Shown one piece after another: positions 14,339-20,690 of a stretch of DNA of 20,690 bases. This DNA is from a virus. The notes under the pieces are model-generated. The model was not told the origin of the DNA and did not search any database. It was given only the letters and a program-made list of their open reading frames with translations. The first letter of the stretch is position 1; each line of letters starts with the position of its first letter. The translations under genes were made by a program, and so were the position numbers. The stretch is taken from positions 1 through 20,690 of the IMG/VR virus record IMGVR_UViG_3300030424_000005, one strand, 5' to 3'.

Positions 14339-14760
14339 TGGCAACCCTGCTCGACATCGTGCCGCAGACGCGCTCCGTGCCCGTCTGCGGCGTCAACCTG
14401 ACTGTGCAGGGCGTGGCCTTGCCGGATCTGGTGTCCATCGTCGTGCGCTTCCCGGCCTTGACCGGCGTCCTGTCCGGCAAGGGTGTGGATGTTACGGCCT
14501 TGGTCGGCTTGGGTCGCGAGGTCTGCGGTGCGGTCATTGCCGCCGCGACGGGCTGCCCTGGCAATCCCGAAGCCGAGGCCAAGGCCGCGTCCCTGCCGGC
14601 CATGACACAGGTGGACATCGTCGCCGCCGCCGTGGACCTGACCTTTCCGGGGGAGCCGGTGACGGTGGCGGTGGAACGCCTGGCCGCCATCGTCGCAAAT
14701 CTGGCCGGGGCAAGCAGCGAGACGGCCTCGAAGTCCTTGCCGAAGCGGCCGAAAGGCTGA
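14338..14760 (+). CDS. Tail assembly chaperone, N-terminal (G-like) product
   Basis: The true start is ATG 14338, overlapping the tail tube stop by one base. The frame extends further upstream only as a shadow of the tube gene. The 140-residue product has a strand-rich N-terminus, the LVSIVVRFPALTGVLSGKG part (residues 39-57), a helical middle, and a SETASKSLPKRPKG end at 14758-14760. Its place between tube and tape measure genes is that of the lambda G product, which holds the tape measure protein during tail assembly. Coding-quality sequence continues in the -1 frame past its stop. Confidence 0.7.
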   Translation: MATLLDIVPQTRSVPVCGVNLTVQGVALPDLVSIVVRFPALTGVLSGKGVDVTALVGLGREVCGAVIAAATGCPGNPEAEAKAASLPAMTQVDIVAAAVDLTFPGEPVTVAVERLAAIVANLAGASSETASKSLPKRPKG

Positions 14761-14933
14761 TCGCAGCCGGCCACCGTGACGCCCTGCACTACACGCCCCG
14801 GCAGATCGTGGCGTTCTCCACCTTGCTCGACAAACGCGAGCGGACGGAGCGGGCGGCGCGGTTTGCCGACATGGCGATGAGCCACCCGAACAAGGGCATC
14901 AAGAAGTACCTGGAGGGGCTGGCGAAGGGTTAG
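14721..14933 (+). CDS. Tail chaperone extension (T-like), probably by -1 frameshift
   Basis: In the frame one base back, the sequence is open past the upstream stop to TAG 14931-14933. It reads as real protein from about 14721: LEVLAEAAERLIAAGH, then DALHYTPRQIVAFSTLL, and a charged KRERTERAARF helix. It has no ATG, GTG or TTG at a usable position, so a -1 shift from the G-like gene is the simplest way to make it, as in lambda G-GT. No canonical X XXY YYZ heptamer is in register. The A run at CCG AAA GGC (14749-14757) is the only weak candidate. The start coordinate is approximate. Confidence 0.6.
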   Translation, partial: DGLEVLAEAAERLIAAGHRDALHYTPRQIVAFSTLLDKRERTERAARFADMAMSHPNKGIKKYLEGLAKG

Positions 14934-15229
14934 GCGTCGTCTTCGCCAAACAGCACTGCACGAATGCGGTCTATTTCATCGCTCGCTGCTTCGAGGTCGT
15001 TGCGGGCTTCATCGTAGATCGTATCGTCGTAGGCCCATTGGGAGAGCTTGTCTGCGGCCGCCGTCAGCGCGGCGCGTTCCGCTGTCGCGCGCAGGCCAAG
15101 GGAGATCAACTGGCGGATAGCCTCGGCCCGGCTTGGGACGCGGTTCGTAAAGCGCCACTCGTCGATAGCGTCCGCCTCAGAGGCAGTCACCATGATCGGC
15201 AGCCGGACATCCTTAGGCTCGTCCATCAT
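14930..15229 (-). CDS. Ribbon-helix-helix protein with long C-terminal helix, 99 aa
   Basis: On the minus strand, start 15229 (ATG; 15226 is a tandem alternative) to TAA at 14930. The N-terminal part, VRLPIMVTASEADAIDEW (residues 8-25), then RVPSRAEAIRQLISLGL (29-45), is a clear ribbon-helix-helix DNA-binding fold. The long acidic helix-rich remainder has spaced Leu/Ile/Ala and could form a coiled coil, as in P22 Mnt. The start overlaps the end of the next upstream minus gene by 17 bases, so they are coupled. Its stop overlaps that of the T-like chaperone gene (convergent). Confidence 0.8.
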   Translation of the reverse strand: MMDEPKDVRLPIMVTASEADAIDEWRFTNRVPSRAEAIRQLISLGLRATAERAALTAAADKLSQWAYDDTIYDEARNDLEAASDEIDRIRAVLFGEDDA

Positions 15230-15401
15230 TTTCCAAACTGCCCGGTGACTGCTCGCACTCAAGCCCGCGCAGAACGAGGCGGCGGACAGCTTCCGCGCGG
15301 GAGGGTAGGTCAGCCTGGACGCGGCGCCAGTCGTCAACGAGGCGCAGAAAATCAGGTGTTACCCGCATGTTAAAGGTTTCAGTCTTCTGCGCGTCAACCA
15401 T
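15213..15401 (-). CDS. Ribbon-helix-helix repressor, 62 aa (Mnt-like position)
   Basis: ATG 15401 is chosen. The frame is open further back to 15476, but that would cross the promoter and operator region. A GGTGG lies a few bases upstream of the start. Residues 9-14 (TFNMRV) would be the beta ribbon, PDFLRLVDDWRR helix A, and LPSRAEAVRRLVLRGL helix B. The QADLPSRAExVRRLV segment is nearly identical to the divergent gene at 15513, so the two are paralogues. It is the first gene of a leftward operon with the 99-residue RHH gene and lies beside the overlapping divergent promoters. Confidence 0.75.
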   Translation of the reverse strand: MVDAQKTETFNMRVTPDFLRLVDDWRRVQADLPSRAEAVRRLVLRGLECEQSPGSLENDGRA

Positions 15402-15435
15402 TCCTGCCACCGACTTCGTCAACGGGAAAAGTAGG

Positions 15436-15464
15436 CATGTATCACAAGCGTTGACGTGCCACAA
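15436..15464 (-). promoter_or_regulatory. Leftward promoter of the RHH pair
   Basis: Read on the minus strand, TTGTGG (15464-15459), 17 bases, then TACATG (15441-15436) with TG one base before it (15444-15443). RNA would start near 15429. Its -35 lies inside the first inverted repeat and overlaps the zone of the rightward promoter. Confidence 0.4.
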
Positions 15465-15479
15465 AGAAAGTGGCACCTT
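15451..15479 (+). promoter_or_regulatory. Rightward promoter of the RHH-antirepressor operon
   Basis: TTGACG (15451-15456), 17 bases, then CACCTT (15474-15479); RNA would start near 15486, 27 bases before ATG 15513. It differs by a single base in its two boxes from the candidate late promoter at 3357-3385. Its spacer is filled by an inverted repeat. Confidence 0.55.
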
Positions 15480-15492
15480 GCCACTTGTGGCA
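15456..15492. promoter_or_regulatory. Two perfect inverted repeats: likely RHH operators
   Basis: Site 1 is GTGCCAC (15456-15462), seven bases, GTGGCAC (15470-15476). Site 2 is TGCCAC-TT-GTGGCA (15479-15492), a perfect palindrome. The same half-site TGCCAC thus occurs four times in 37 bases. Site 1 fills the space between -35 and -10 of the rightward promoter, and also covers the leftward -35. Site 2 covers the rightward -10 and start. Confidence 0.65.
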
Positions 15493-15512
15493 CATCGGTA
15501 CGGAGCAATCTA

Positions 15513-15668
15513 ATGGAGAGGACTTTCACGATGCGGGTTCCTGATGAGTTTGTTCGGAAGGTGGATGAGTTGCGACGGTCGCAGGCGGATCTTCCGAGCC
15601 GGGCAGAAATCGTCCGCCGCTTGGTCGAGAAGGCCACCTCTGAATCGGTGGCGCAGCACGCCGCTTAA
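15513..15668 (+). CDS. Arc-like ribbon-helix-helix protein, 51 aa
   Basis: ATG 15513 is set by GGAG (15502-15505), seven bases before it. The upstream extension crosses the operators. The 51-residue product is all RHH: TFTMRV (4-9) as ribbon, then helices at PDEFVRKVDELRR (10-22) and LPSRAEIVRRLVEKAT (26-41), with a short polar tail. Arc of P22 has 53 residues and the same plan. It is the first gene of the rightward operon that goes on to two antirepressor-like genes. It likely represses its own promoter through the inverted repeats (inference). Confidence 0.8.
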   Translation: MERTFTMRVPDEFVRKVDELRRSQADLPSRAEIVRRLVEKATSESVAQHAA

Positions 15669-15673
15669 TTATC

Positions 15674-15709
15674 GGCCCGACGTGGTGCTACCAACACCGC
15701 CGCCGGGCC
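15674..15709 (+). promoter_or_regulatory. Intercistronic hairpin between the RHH and Rha-like genes
   Basis: GGCCCG (15674-15679) pairs with CGGGCC (15704-15709), and inside it GGTG (15684-15687) pairs with CACC (15695-15698). No T tract follows. It lies six bases after the RHH stop and could limit translation or transcription of the next gene. In P22 this intercistronic place holds the sar antisense RNA. Confidence 0.4.
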
Positions 15710-15733
15710 TAACCAGACACATGGAGAAGACCC

Positions 15734-16765
15734 ATGCAACAGGCTGAGAACAACCATATACCGCAGAGCGCGGGAATTCCTGTGGAAAAAGCGCACTGTT
15801 TTTCACCGGGCGCCCTGGCCGTGATCGACGGTGAGCCGCGCATGAAGGACACCGACATTGGCGCCGCTCTGGGCATGGCGCAGCCGCGCAACATCCGGGC
15901 CATCATCGACAAGAATCGGGCGGAACTGGAGCGGTATGGATTGGTGCACGTGGCGCGTTCGCCAATCACAAGCGGGAAGGGCCGCGTTCAGGAAGTCACC
16001 ACCTACCACCTGAACGAAGGCCAAGCGATCCTGCTGTGCATGTTCAGCCGCACGCCGACCGCCGCCGCCGTCCGTCACCAGATCGTGACCGTGTTCATGG
16101 CGTGGCGCCGGGGGGAACTGGAGAAGGTGCCGGTCAAGGCGCATACCCGGCGGAAGGCTGCCCCGAAGGTTGCCCACCCTGCGGCCTCCAAGGAAGGTGT
16201 CGCGGTCGCAGTGATCGGCGGCGAGGTCGTCACCTTCGACACGAACGACTACGACCTCCGTGATGGCGATTGGGCGGTCGTCCTGATGGGCAGCAAGTTC
16301 GCCAAGATGCAGTTGACCGAAACTCAGGGCCGCAGCAACTCCGGGTGGGAGTCGCCGCGCCGGGGCTGGGTGGACTACACCAGCGGGTACTATGGCAGCG
16401 GGCCGCGCGAATACGCAGAGGTGAGGATCGTGGGGCGTATGCTGTCGGCTGTCCGCGCGACCGCCGCACCCGCGATTGCCGCACCCCAGGTGGACGCGGC
16501 CCGCTTCGACCCGAAAAACCGGCATCTGGTGTCGTTCGGTTCGGACGGGAAGATGGAGATCAAGGCTGTTGGCCCGGACGCCTGCGTCGTGAGCGGCGCC
16601 AACGAAACCAACCTCTACACCTTCCTGCGGGAGTTCGTGCCGGTGGAAAACCTGCCCGTCGCCTTTGACGTCATCTGCCAGCGCATGAAGGCCCTGGCCT
16701 GCCGTGAACTGGGCAAAAAGAACAACGGCCGTCACCTGTCGGTCGTGAAGCAGGCGGTGGCGTAG
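15734..16765 (+). CDS. Phage antirepressor / Rha-like regulator, 343 aa
   Basis: The N-terminal domain (residues 35-127) has the plan of Rha / antirepressor-type phage regulators. DIGAALGMAQPRNIRAIIDK (41-60) is a helix-turn-helix-like part, then a NRAELERYGLV strand, a GKGRVQEVTTYHLNEGQAIL segment (81-100) and VRHQIVTVFMAW (113-124). A basic linker follows. Residues 165-241 have a VVTFDTND...RDGDWAVVLMG...EVRIVGRMLSAV order that recalls S24 repressor ends, but no Ser-Lys pair is certain. The C-terminus (250-343) is unassigned. GGAGA (15723-15727) precedes ATG 15734. It is second in the operon, the place of P22 ant. Confidence 0.75.
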   Translation: MQQAENNHIPQSAGIPVEKAHCFSPGALAVIDGEPRMKDTDIGAALGMAQPRNIRAIIDKNRAELERYGLVHVARSPITSGKGRVQEVTTYHLNEGQAILLCMFSRTPTAAAVRHQIVTVFMAWRRGELEKVPVKAHTRRKAAPKVAHPAASKEGVAVAVIGGEVVTFDTNDYDLRDGDWAVVLMGSKFAKMQLTETQGRSNSGWESPRRGWVDYTSGYYGSGPREYAEVRIVGRMLSAVRATAAPAIAAPQVDAARFDPKNRHLVSFGSDGKMEIKAVGPDACVVSGANETNLYTFLREFVPVENLPVAFDVICQRMKALACRELGKKNNGRHLSVVKQAVA

Positions 16766-16855
16766 ATCGCCAAACCTGAGCCGCCGCCTGCTCTCCCAAC
16801 CGGCCCCGTTGGCGCGGGGTCGATCTACCAACCGCCTGAAATGGAGGCAGTTAGC

Positions 16856-17761
16856 ATGGGCAATATGACCCACGTCCTGAATTACAACAACACTGAGATT
16901 CGCGCGGCCGGAGAACGGCTGAACATGACGGATATGTGGAAGGCAGCGGGAGCCGATCCTTCACGGAAGCCTGCCGAGTGGCTGCGCTCTGCTGATGCTG
17001 TTCGCTTCATCGAGTTTTTGGCCGAGACGATGGGAATAGAAGTGGGAAATTCCCAACTCCAATTGGTCAAGGTGTCGAAGGGCGGGCGTGGAATTGGGGG
17101 CTCCACTGCCGCCCACTGGCAGATCGGCCTTGCCTACGCCAAGTACCTGTCGCCCGAGTTCCATATGTGGTGCAACACGGTGGTCCGCGAGCGCATGGAA
17201 GGTCGGGGCGTTGCTGTCCCGGAGGTCGGTGAATTGGCGCGGCGCACCGATGGTATCGTGCGTACCACCATCCATAAGGTGACGGGAATCGAGCGGGCCG
17301 TTGAAGGTATCGGGACGGTGATGCGGCTGATGTCCGATGCTGTTACGGATCAGGACTCGCGCATCGGCCAGATTGAGCGGGCGCTGCTCGACACAGCCGA
17401 TATCGTCAAGACGCTGGTGGTCGCCAACGACCCGCGCGTTGCCGCCCTGAGTCGGGTGAGCCAAAAGGAACTCTTGGAAAAAGCGAAAGTGCCGAGCAAG
17501 GGGCGATCTTCCATCAACCGCCGGTTCGCGTACCATCTGCCGCGCTACGCGATTTCCAACGGCGTGTTGCCGGACAGGTGCCCGCACTCCGGCACGTTGC
17601 TGTACCCGCGCGACTTGGCCGACCGCTTCATGAAGGAGAAGGGCAGCGGGTGGGTGCGCGACCACATGGCAAAGGTTTTCGGCCAGGGAGTCCTTCAGTT
17701 TCCCGACCGCCGCAGTGGGCCGCCGCAGCCGGAAGGTGTTGGCGAAGGGCTATCTACATAG
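16856..17761 (+). CDS. KilA-N domain protein, 301 aa
   Basis: ATG 16856 is used, eight bases after GGAGG (16843-16847). The in-frame ATG at 16841 overlaps that site. Residues 1-115 form a KilA-N domain with NMTDMWKAAG (23-32), KPAEWLRS (38-45) and HWQIGLAYAKYLSPEFHMW (87-105). A helical linker rich in charged residues (about 120-215) could be a coiled coil, followed by a small C-terminal domain with LLYPRDLADRFMKEKG. KilA-N proteins are DNA-binding phage regulators or antirepressors. The stop is overlapped by 12 bases by the convergent minus-strand gene. Confidence 0.85.
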   Translation: MGNMTHVLNYNNTEIRAAGERLNMTDMWKAAGADPSRKPAEWLRSADAVRFIEFLAETMGIEVGNSQLQLVKVSKGGRGIGGSTAAHWQIGLAYAKYLSPEFHMWCNTVVRERMEGRGVAVPEVGELARRTDGIVRTTIHKVTGIERAVEGIGTVMRLMSDAVTDQDSRIGQIERALLDTADIVKTLVVANDPRVAALSRVSQKELLEKAKVPSKGRSSINRRFAYHLPRYAISNGVLPDRCPHSGTLLYPRDLADRFMKEKGSGWVRDHMAKVFGQGVLQFPDRRSGPPQPEGVGEGLST

Positions 17762-18274
17762 CCCGTGGCCGGCCCATTTTTTGCAATAGTCCGCCAGCAT
17801 CTGCACTCCTAGCGAGGTGTTGACGGTCACGGTAGCCAAGCCTCCGATGCGGTATGTTGGCATGTTGTCCCACTGGACGCGGCGCAGGTCTGCGGCGCGG
17901 AATACGAGGAAGAACACTTGTTGTTCCCCGGCATTGCCGAAGCGGTCTAAAGTCTGTGCGACGGCCCGTAGAACTAAACTGTTCACATCGACGTGCTCGT
18001 CTGGTCTTTCCTCAAACATCCACCGAGCCACGTCTTGGGCGGTTATGAGGGCGCTTGTGACGTCGAGGTTGCCACCGTCAATGCTGGACATGGCGGCGTA
18101 GACCGTCACGACGCCTTTGTCGCGCGTCACCAAACTGATCTTGCTGCTAACCTCTTCAATCGACTGAGGACCAGCCCCGGAGCAGGCCTTCAGTAGGCCG
18201 ATGACGATAGCAATTAACACAATGACGATTAGGCAGCCTTCTGCGGCCTGCCGGTTCTGACTACTCTCACTCAC
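17750..18274 (-). CDS. Membrane-anchored protein, possible exclusion factor
   Basis: The frame is open on the minus strand back to 18505, but that part is antisense to the tape measure gene. GTG 18274 is taken as start because a GAGGGGG lies seven bases upstream of it. The 174-residue product has a short polar N-terminus (1-13), one strong membrane helix (14-30) and a CSGAG just after it that is close to a lipobox but has Lys at -2. A soluble domain of about 140 residues would lie outside the cytoplasm. No family is recognised. A single leftward, self-standing gene of this kind in a late operon is typical of a prophage-expressed moron, such as a superinfection exclusion protein (inference). 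Confidence 0.6.
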   Translation of the reverse strand: MSESSQNRQAAEGCLIVIVLIAIVIGLLKACSGAGPQSIEEVSSKISLVTRDKGVVTVYAAMSSIDGGNLDVTSALITAQDVARWMFEERPDEHVDVNSLVLRAVAQTLDRFGNAGEQQVFFLVFRAADLRRVQWDNMPTYRIGGLATVTVNTSLGVQMLADYCKKWAGHGLCR

Positions 18275-18325
18275 AGCTAATCCCCCTCTTCTTGATCGCG
18301 CAGCCACGCATGGTGGCGCGCCTAC

Positions 18326-18350
18326 CCCTCGCTGTCCAGTGGCAGCGGGG
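18326..18350 (+). promoter_or_regulatory. Hairpin just before the tape measure gene
   Basis: CCC-T-CGCTG (18326-18334) pairs with CAGCG-GGG (18343-18350) with one bulged T. It ends three bases before the ribosome site AAGGAG (18353-18358). There is no T tract. It may reduce tape measure translation or protect the RNA end. Confidence 0.35.
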
Positions 18351-18366
18351 CGAAGGAGTTTTGACC

Positions 18367-20690
18367 ATGTCCCGCGACTTCCTGCTGAAAACGTCCATTG
18401 CCGGCGGCGATGACGTGGCCGCCTCGCTCCAGAAGATCGGTGCGTCTGGTCGCAAGGCGTTTGAGGACATTCAGAAGGCTGTGGGCAAGTTCGGTGCCGC
18501 TGCATCAGTCGCCTCGCAGGCCCTGCGCGCTCAGATGGACGCCCAGGCCAAGGCGGCGGTCGAGGCTGCCGAGTTGGAGGGCGCCTATAAGAAGCTGGGC
18601 GTCACGTCCTCCAAGTCGGCGGCGGAGCAGCGCGCGGCCTACGTTTCCGCATACGAGAAGATCCGCGACAGCGGCACGGCCACCGCCGGGCAAATTTACG
18701 CCGCGTGGCAGAAGATGTCTCAGGCCGTCAGCCGCCTTGATATCGAGATCGATACTCAGGGAATATCCGACGCTGCGGAGAAGGCTGCCGAAGCCACGGC
18801 GGCGGCGTACCAGAAGCTCGACATCACGTCTGTTGCGTCGGCTGAGGACCAAAAGCGCGCCTATATCGAGGCCTACGAGCGAATCAAGGCCGATGCCAAC
18901 GCCACCGCCGGGCAAGTCTATGCGGCGTGGCAGAAGATGTCCGAAGCGGTTAATCGCCTGGATATTGAGATCGATACGCAGGGCGTTGTCGATGAGGCCG
19001 CTAAGGCTGCCGCTGAGGCCGAGAAGGCCGCAGCGGACACGGCGGAGGCGTACCGGACTCTTGGCGTCACCAGCACCAAGCAAGTTCAGGCGCAGCGTGC
19101 GGCCTACATCGAAGCCTATGAGCGCATCCGCGACAGCGGCGAAGCGACGGCTGAGCAGCTTATGGCGGCGTGGAAGAAGATGGACGCCGAGGTCGGCCGC
19201 CTGGATGGTCGGCTTGCCGCCATCCCGAGCCGTCTGGAGCGCATCCAGGCGAGTGCGGCCAAGATCGGAGAATCGTTCACACGCATCGGGCAGTCCATGT
19301 CCCTTGGCGTGACCGCGCCCATCGTCGCGGCCGGCGGCTTCACCCTCAAGACTGCTGCCGACTTCGAAACGGCGATGAACCGCATTAATGCAATCGTCAA
19401 CCCGACCGAAGCGCAGTTTGCGCAGATCCGCGACACCGTCAAGGACCTGGGTGCTAGCACGAAGTTTACCGCGACCCAGGCGGCAGACGCATTCACCCTG
19501 TTGGGTGCGGCCGGCCTGACCGTGGATCAAGCCCTGAGTGCGCTGCCCAAGACGCTCCAGCTTGCGGCTGCTGGTGAATTGCAGCTTGCCGAGGCGGCGG
19601 AAATCTCCACCAAAATCATCGCTGGCTTCCGGCTTGGCGTGGACGATCTTGGCCGCGTCAACGATGTTCTCGCCCAGGCTGCCGTCGATTCTAGCGCCGA
19701 CATCAAAGACCTTGCTGCGGCAATGCGCGATGCTGGCCCAGCCGCCGCTGCCGTTGGTTACAGCCTGGAAAGCACCGTAGCCACCCTGGCCGTGTTCGCC
19801 AATAACGGCATCGTCGGCGAAGTCGCGTCCACCGCTTTCGCGGGGGGGCTGTCTCGCCTACTTAAGCCGACCAAGGAGGTCCGCGACGGACTTGCGGAGC
19901 TTGGTCTCAAGATCAGCGACCTTCGGGGCGTTGACGGCAATCTGTTGCCCATGTCCGAGATTCTGCAAAAGCTGACCGATGGAGGCGTTGATGCCGCTGC
20001 CGCGCTGAAGATCTTCGGCGAAGAAGCAGGGCGAAAGATGATCGCCCTGATTGGCGGCGGCTCCAAGGCCCTGGCTGATATGGAGCAAGGGCTGTTGGCG
20101 GTCGATGGCGCCACCGAGACGATGGCCGAAAAGATGAATCGTGGCGCCAAAGCTGGCGTGCTGGGCCTGCTATCCGCAATGGGCGACCTGATGATCGCTA
20201 TTGGTGATAGCGGCCTGCTGGGGGCGTTCACGGTCGTGACTATCGCGGTCACGGAGTTTGTCCGCTGGATGGCCGATGCGCCGCTGGTCGTCATGGCGGT
20301 TGCCAGCGGCCTTGCCGCCCTGGCCGCCACCATTGGTCCGTTCCTGATCGCCCTTGGCCTCATGTCCAAGGGTGTTGCCTTTGCCGTCACCGGGTTTACC
20401 ACCTTGAAGGCGGGCGCAATCGCACTGTCCGCTCGCCTGGTTGCGTTGCGCGCTGCTGTGGCGGCCGTCAATATCGCCATGTACGCCAACCCTGTTGGCC
20501 TCATCATCGGCGGAATCGTCCTGTTGGGCGCGGTTGTTGCCGCCCTCGTGGTCGATTGGGACGACCTCAAGCGGGCCATCGGCTTGACTGTTGACGAGTC
20601 CGTCGAGGGTGCCACTGAGGCCGCCGACGCGGCTGCGGACAGCATCAAGACCGTCTCGGCCGCTGCCCAAGAGGCCGCCGTCGAAGCCGC
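18367..20690 (+). CDS. Tail tape measure protein, TP901-type core (partial, no 3' end)
   Basis: ATG 18367 lies eight bases after AAGGAG (18353-18358) and the frame is open to the right edge, giving 774 residues so far. Residues 73-146, 147-227 and 228 to about 283 are three imperfect tandem repeats of the type AYxxLGVTS...AAYxxAYExIxD...AAWxKM. From about 300 the TP901-type core appears: FTRIGQSMSLGVTAPIV, TAADFETAMNRIN, LGASTKFTATQAADAF. Three or so hydrophobic stretches follow (about 610-735), normal for this family. The protein sets tail length. The gene is separated from the chaperone genes, its usual neighbours, by a 3.4-kb cassette. Confidence 0.93.
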   Translation, partial: MSRDFLLKTSIAGGDDVAASLQKIGASGRKAFEDIQKAVGKFGAAASVASQALRAQMDAQAKAAVEAAELEGAYKKLGVTSSKSAAEQRAAYVSAYEKIRDSGTATAGQIYAAWQKMSQAVSRLDIEIDTQGISDAAEKAAEATAAAYQKLDITSVASAEDQKRAYIEAYERIKADANATAGQVYAAWQKMSEAVNRLDIEIDTQGVVDEAAKAAAEAEKAAADTAEAYRTLGVTSTKQVQAQRAAYIEAYERIRDSGEATAEQLMAAWKKMDAEVGRLDGRLAAIPSRLERIQASAAKIGESFTRIGQSMSLGVTAPIVAAGGFTLKTAADFETAMNRINAIVNPTEAQFAQIRDTVKDLGASTKFTATQAADAFTLLGAAGLTVDQALSALPKTLQLAAAGELQLAEAAEISTKIIAGFRLGVDDLGRVNDVLAQAAVDSSADIKDLAAAMRDAGPAAAAVGYSLESTVATLAVFANNGIVGEVASTAFAGGLSRLLKPTKEVRDGLAELGLKISDLRGVDGNLLPMSEILQKLTDGGVDAAAALKIFGEEAGRKMIALIGGGSKALADMEQGLLAVDGATETMAEKMNRGAKAGVLGLLSAMGDLMIAIGDSGLLGAFTVVTIAVTEFVRWMADAPLVVMAVASGLAALAATIGPFLIALGLMSKGVAFAVTGFTTLKAGAIALSARLVALRAAVAAVNIAMYANPVGLIIGGIVLLGAVVAALVVDWDDLKRAIGLTVDESVEGATEAADAAADSIKTVSAAAQEAAVEA

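Noticed and set aside
13448-14344. Minus-strand open frame of 298 codons opposite the tail tube gene
   Set aside because: It has Gly/His/Asp-rich low-complexity composition, typical of antisense frames in GC-rich DNA.
15402-15476. Upstream extension of the 62-residue RHH gene to 15476
   Set aside because: It would cover both promoters and the first inverted repeat, and gives Cys/Leu-rich sequence absent from its paralogue.
14920-17749. Ten-base direct repeat TGGCGAAGGG at 14920 and 17740, near both ends of the cassette
   Set aside because: Ten-base matches are expected many times by chance in 20 kb, and both lie within coding sequence. The right copy is inside the KilA-N gene, not at the cassette's right end. 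It is not evidence of an insertion footprint.
18398-19530. Long frames on both strands overlapping the tape measure gene
   Set aside because: They are Arg/Pro/Ser-rich shadows of a well-supported tape measure reading frame that starts at 18367 and stays open to the edge.
1-20690. CRISPR array, insertion sequence, integrase, attachment site, lysis gene
   Set aside because: No regularly spaced repeats, transposase, recombinase or endolysin pattern was seen in any frame. These may lie outside the window.

Overview
The window is a block of a temperate, lambda-like siphovirus genome, most likely a prophage in a GC-rich alphaproteobacterium. The phage assignment is firm: the genes run in the classical order small terminase, large terminase (GpA type), gpW-like joiner, lambda-type portal, protease-capsid, decoration protein, head-tail connector, tail terminator, tail tube, tail chaperones and tape measure. 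The host class is inferred only from base composition, codon use and promoters of the TTGACG type, and is not proven.

Layout. 1-2738 holds small, mostly unassigned accessory genes packed with ATGA overlaps (a DUF6378-like protein, a zinc-ribbon protein and a one-helix membrane protein are recognisable). 2784-3308 encodes a basic protein with a C-terminal helix-turn-helix-like segment. It is followed by a strong promoter (3357-3385), a structured leader of roughly 450 nt without a convincing gene, and a strong intrinsic terminator (3815-3844). This resembles the lambda Q / pR' / tR' late switch. 3871-5846 holds small late genes, two tiny membrane proteins, a gene with its own promoter and a leader that can fold in two mutually exclusive ways, and a morphogenesis (gpZ-like) protein. 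5973-14933 is the packaging, head and proximal tail module. It contains a fused prohead protease/major capsid gene with an internal ribosome-binding site, a perfect terminator inside the operon (12746-12785), and a tail-chaperone pair that appears to need a -1 frameshift.

Between the chaperone genes (end 14933) and the tape measure gene (start 18367), normally neighbours, sits a cassette of about 3.4 kb. It has two leftward ribbon-helix-helix (RHH) genes, a divergent small RHH gene, a Rha/antirepressor-like gene, a KilA-N gene and a leftward membrane-anchored protein. The divergent promoters overlap at their -35 boxes and are covered by two perfect inverted repeats. This closely matches in layout the immI (mnt / arc-ant) secondary immunity region of phage P22, also embedded among late genes. 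It is the most interesting system in the window.

The tape measure gene has three imperfect tandem repeats and runs off the right edge. No integrase, lysis genes, tRNA, CRISPR array or insertion sequence was recognised.
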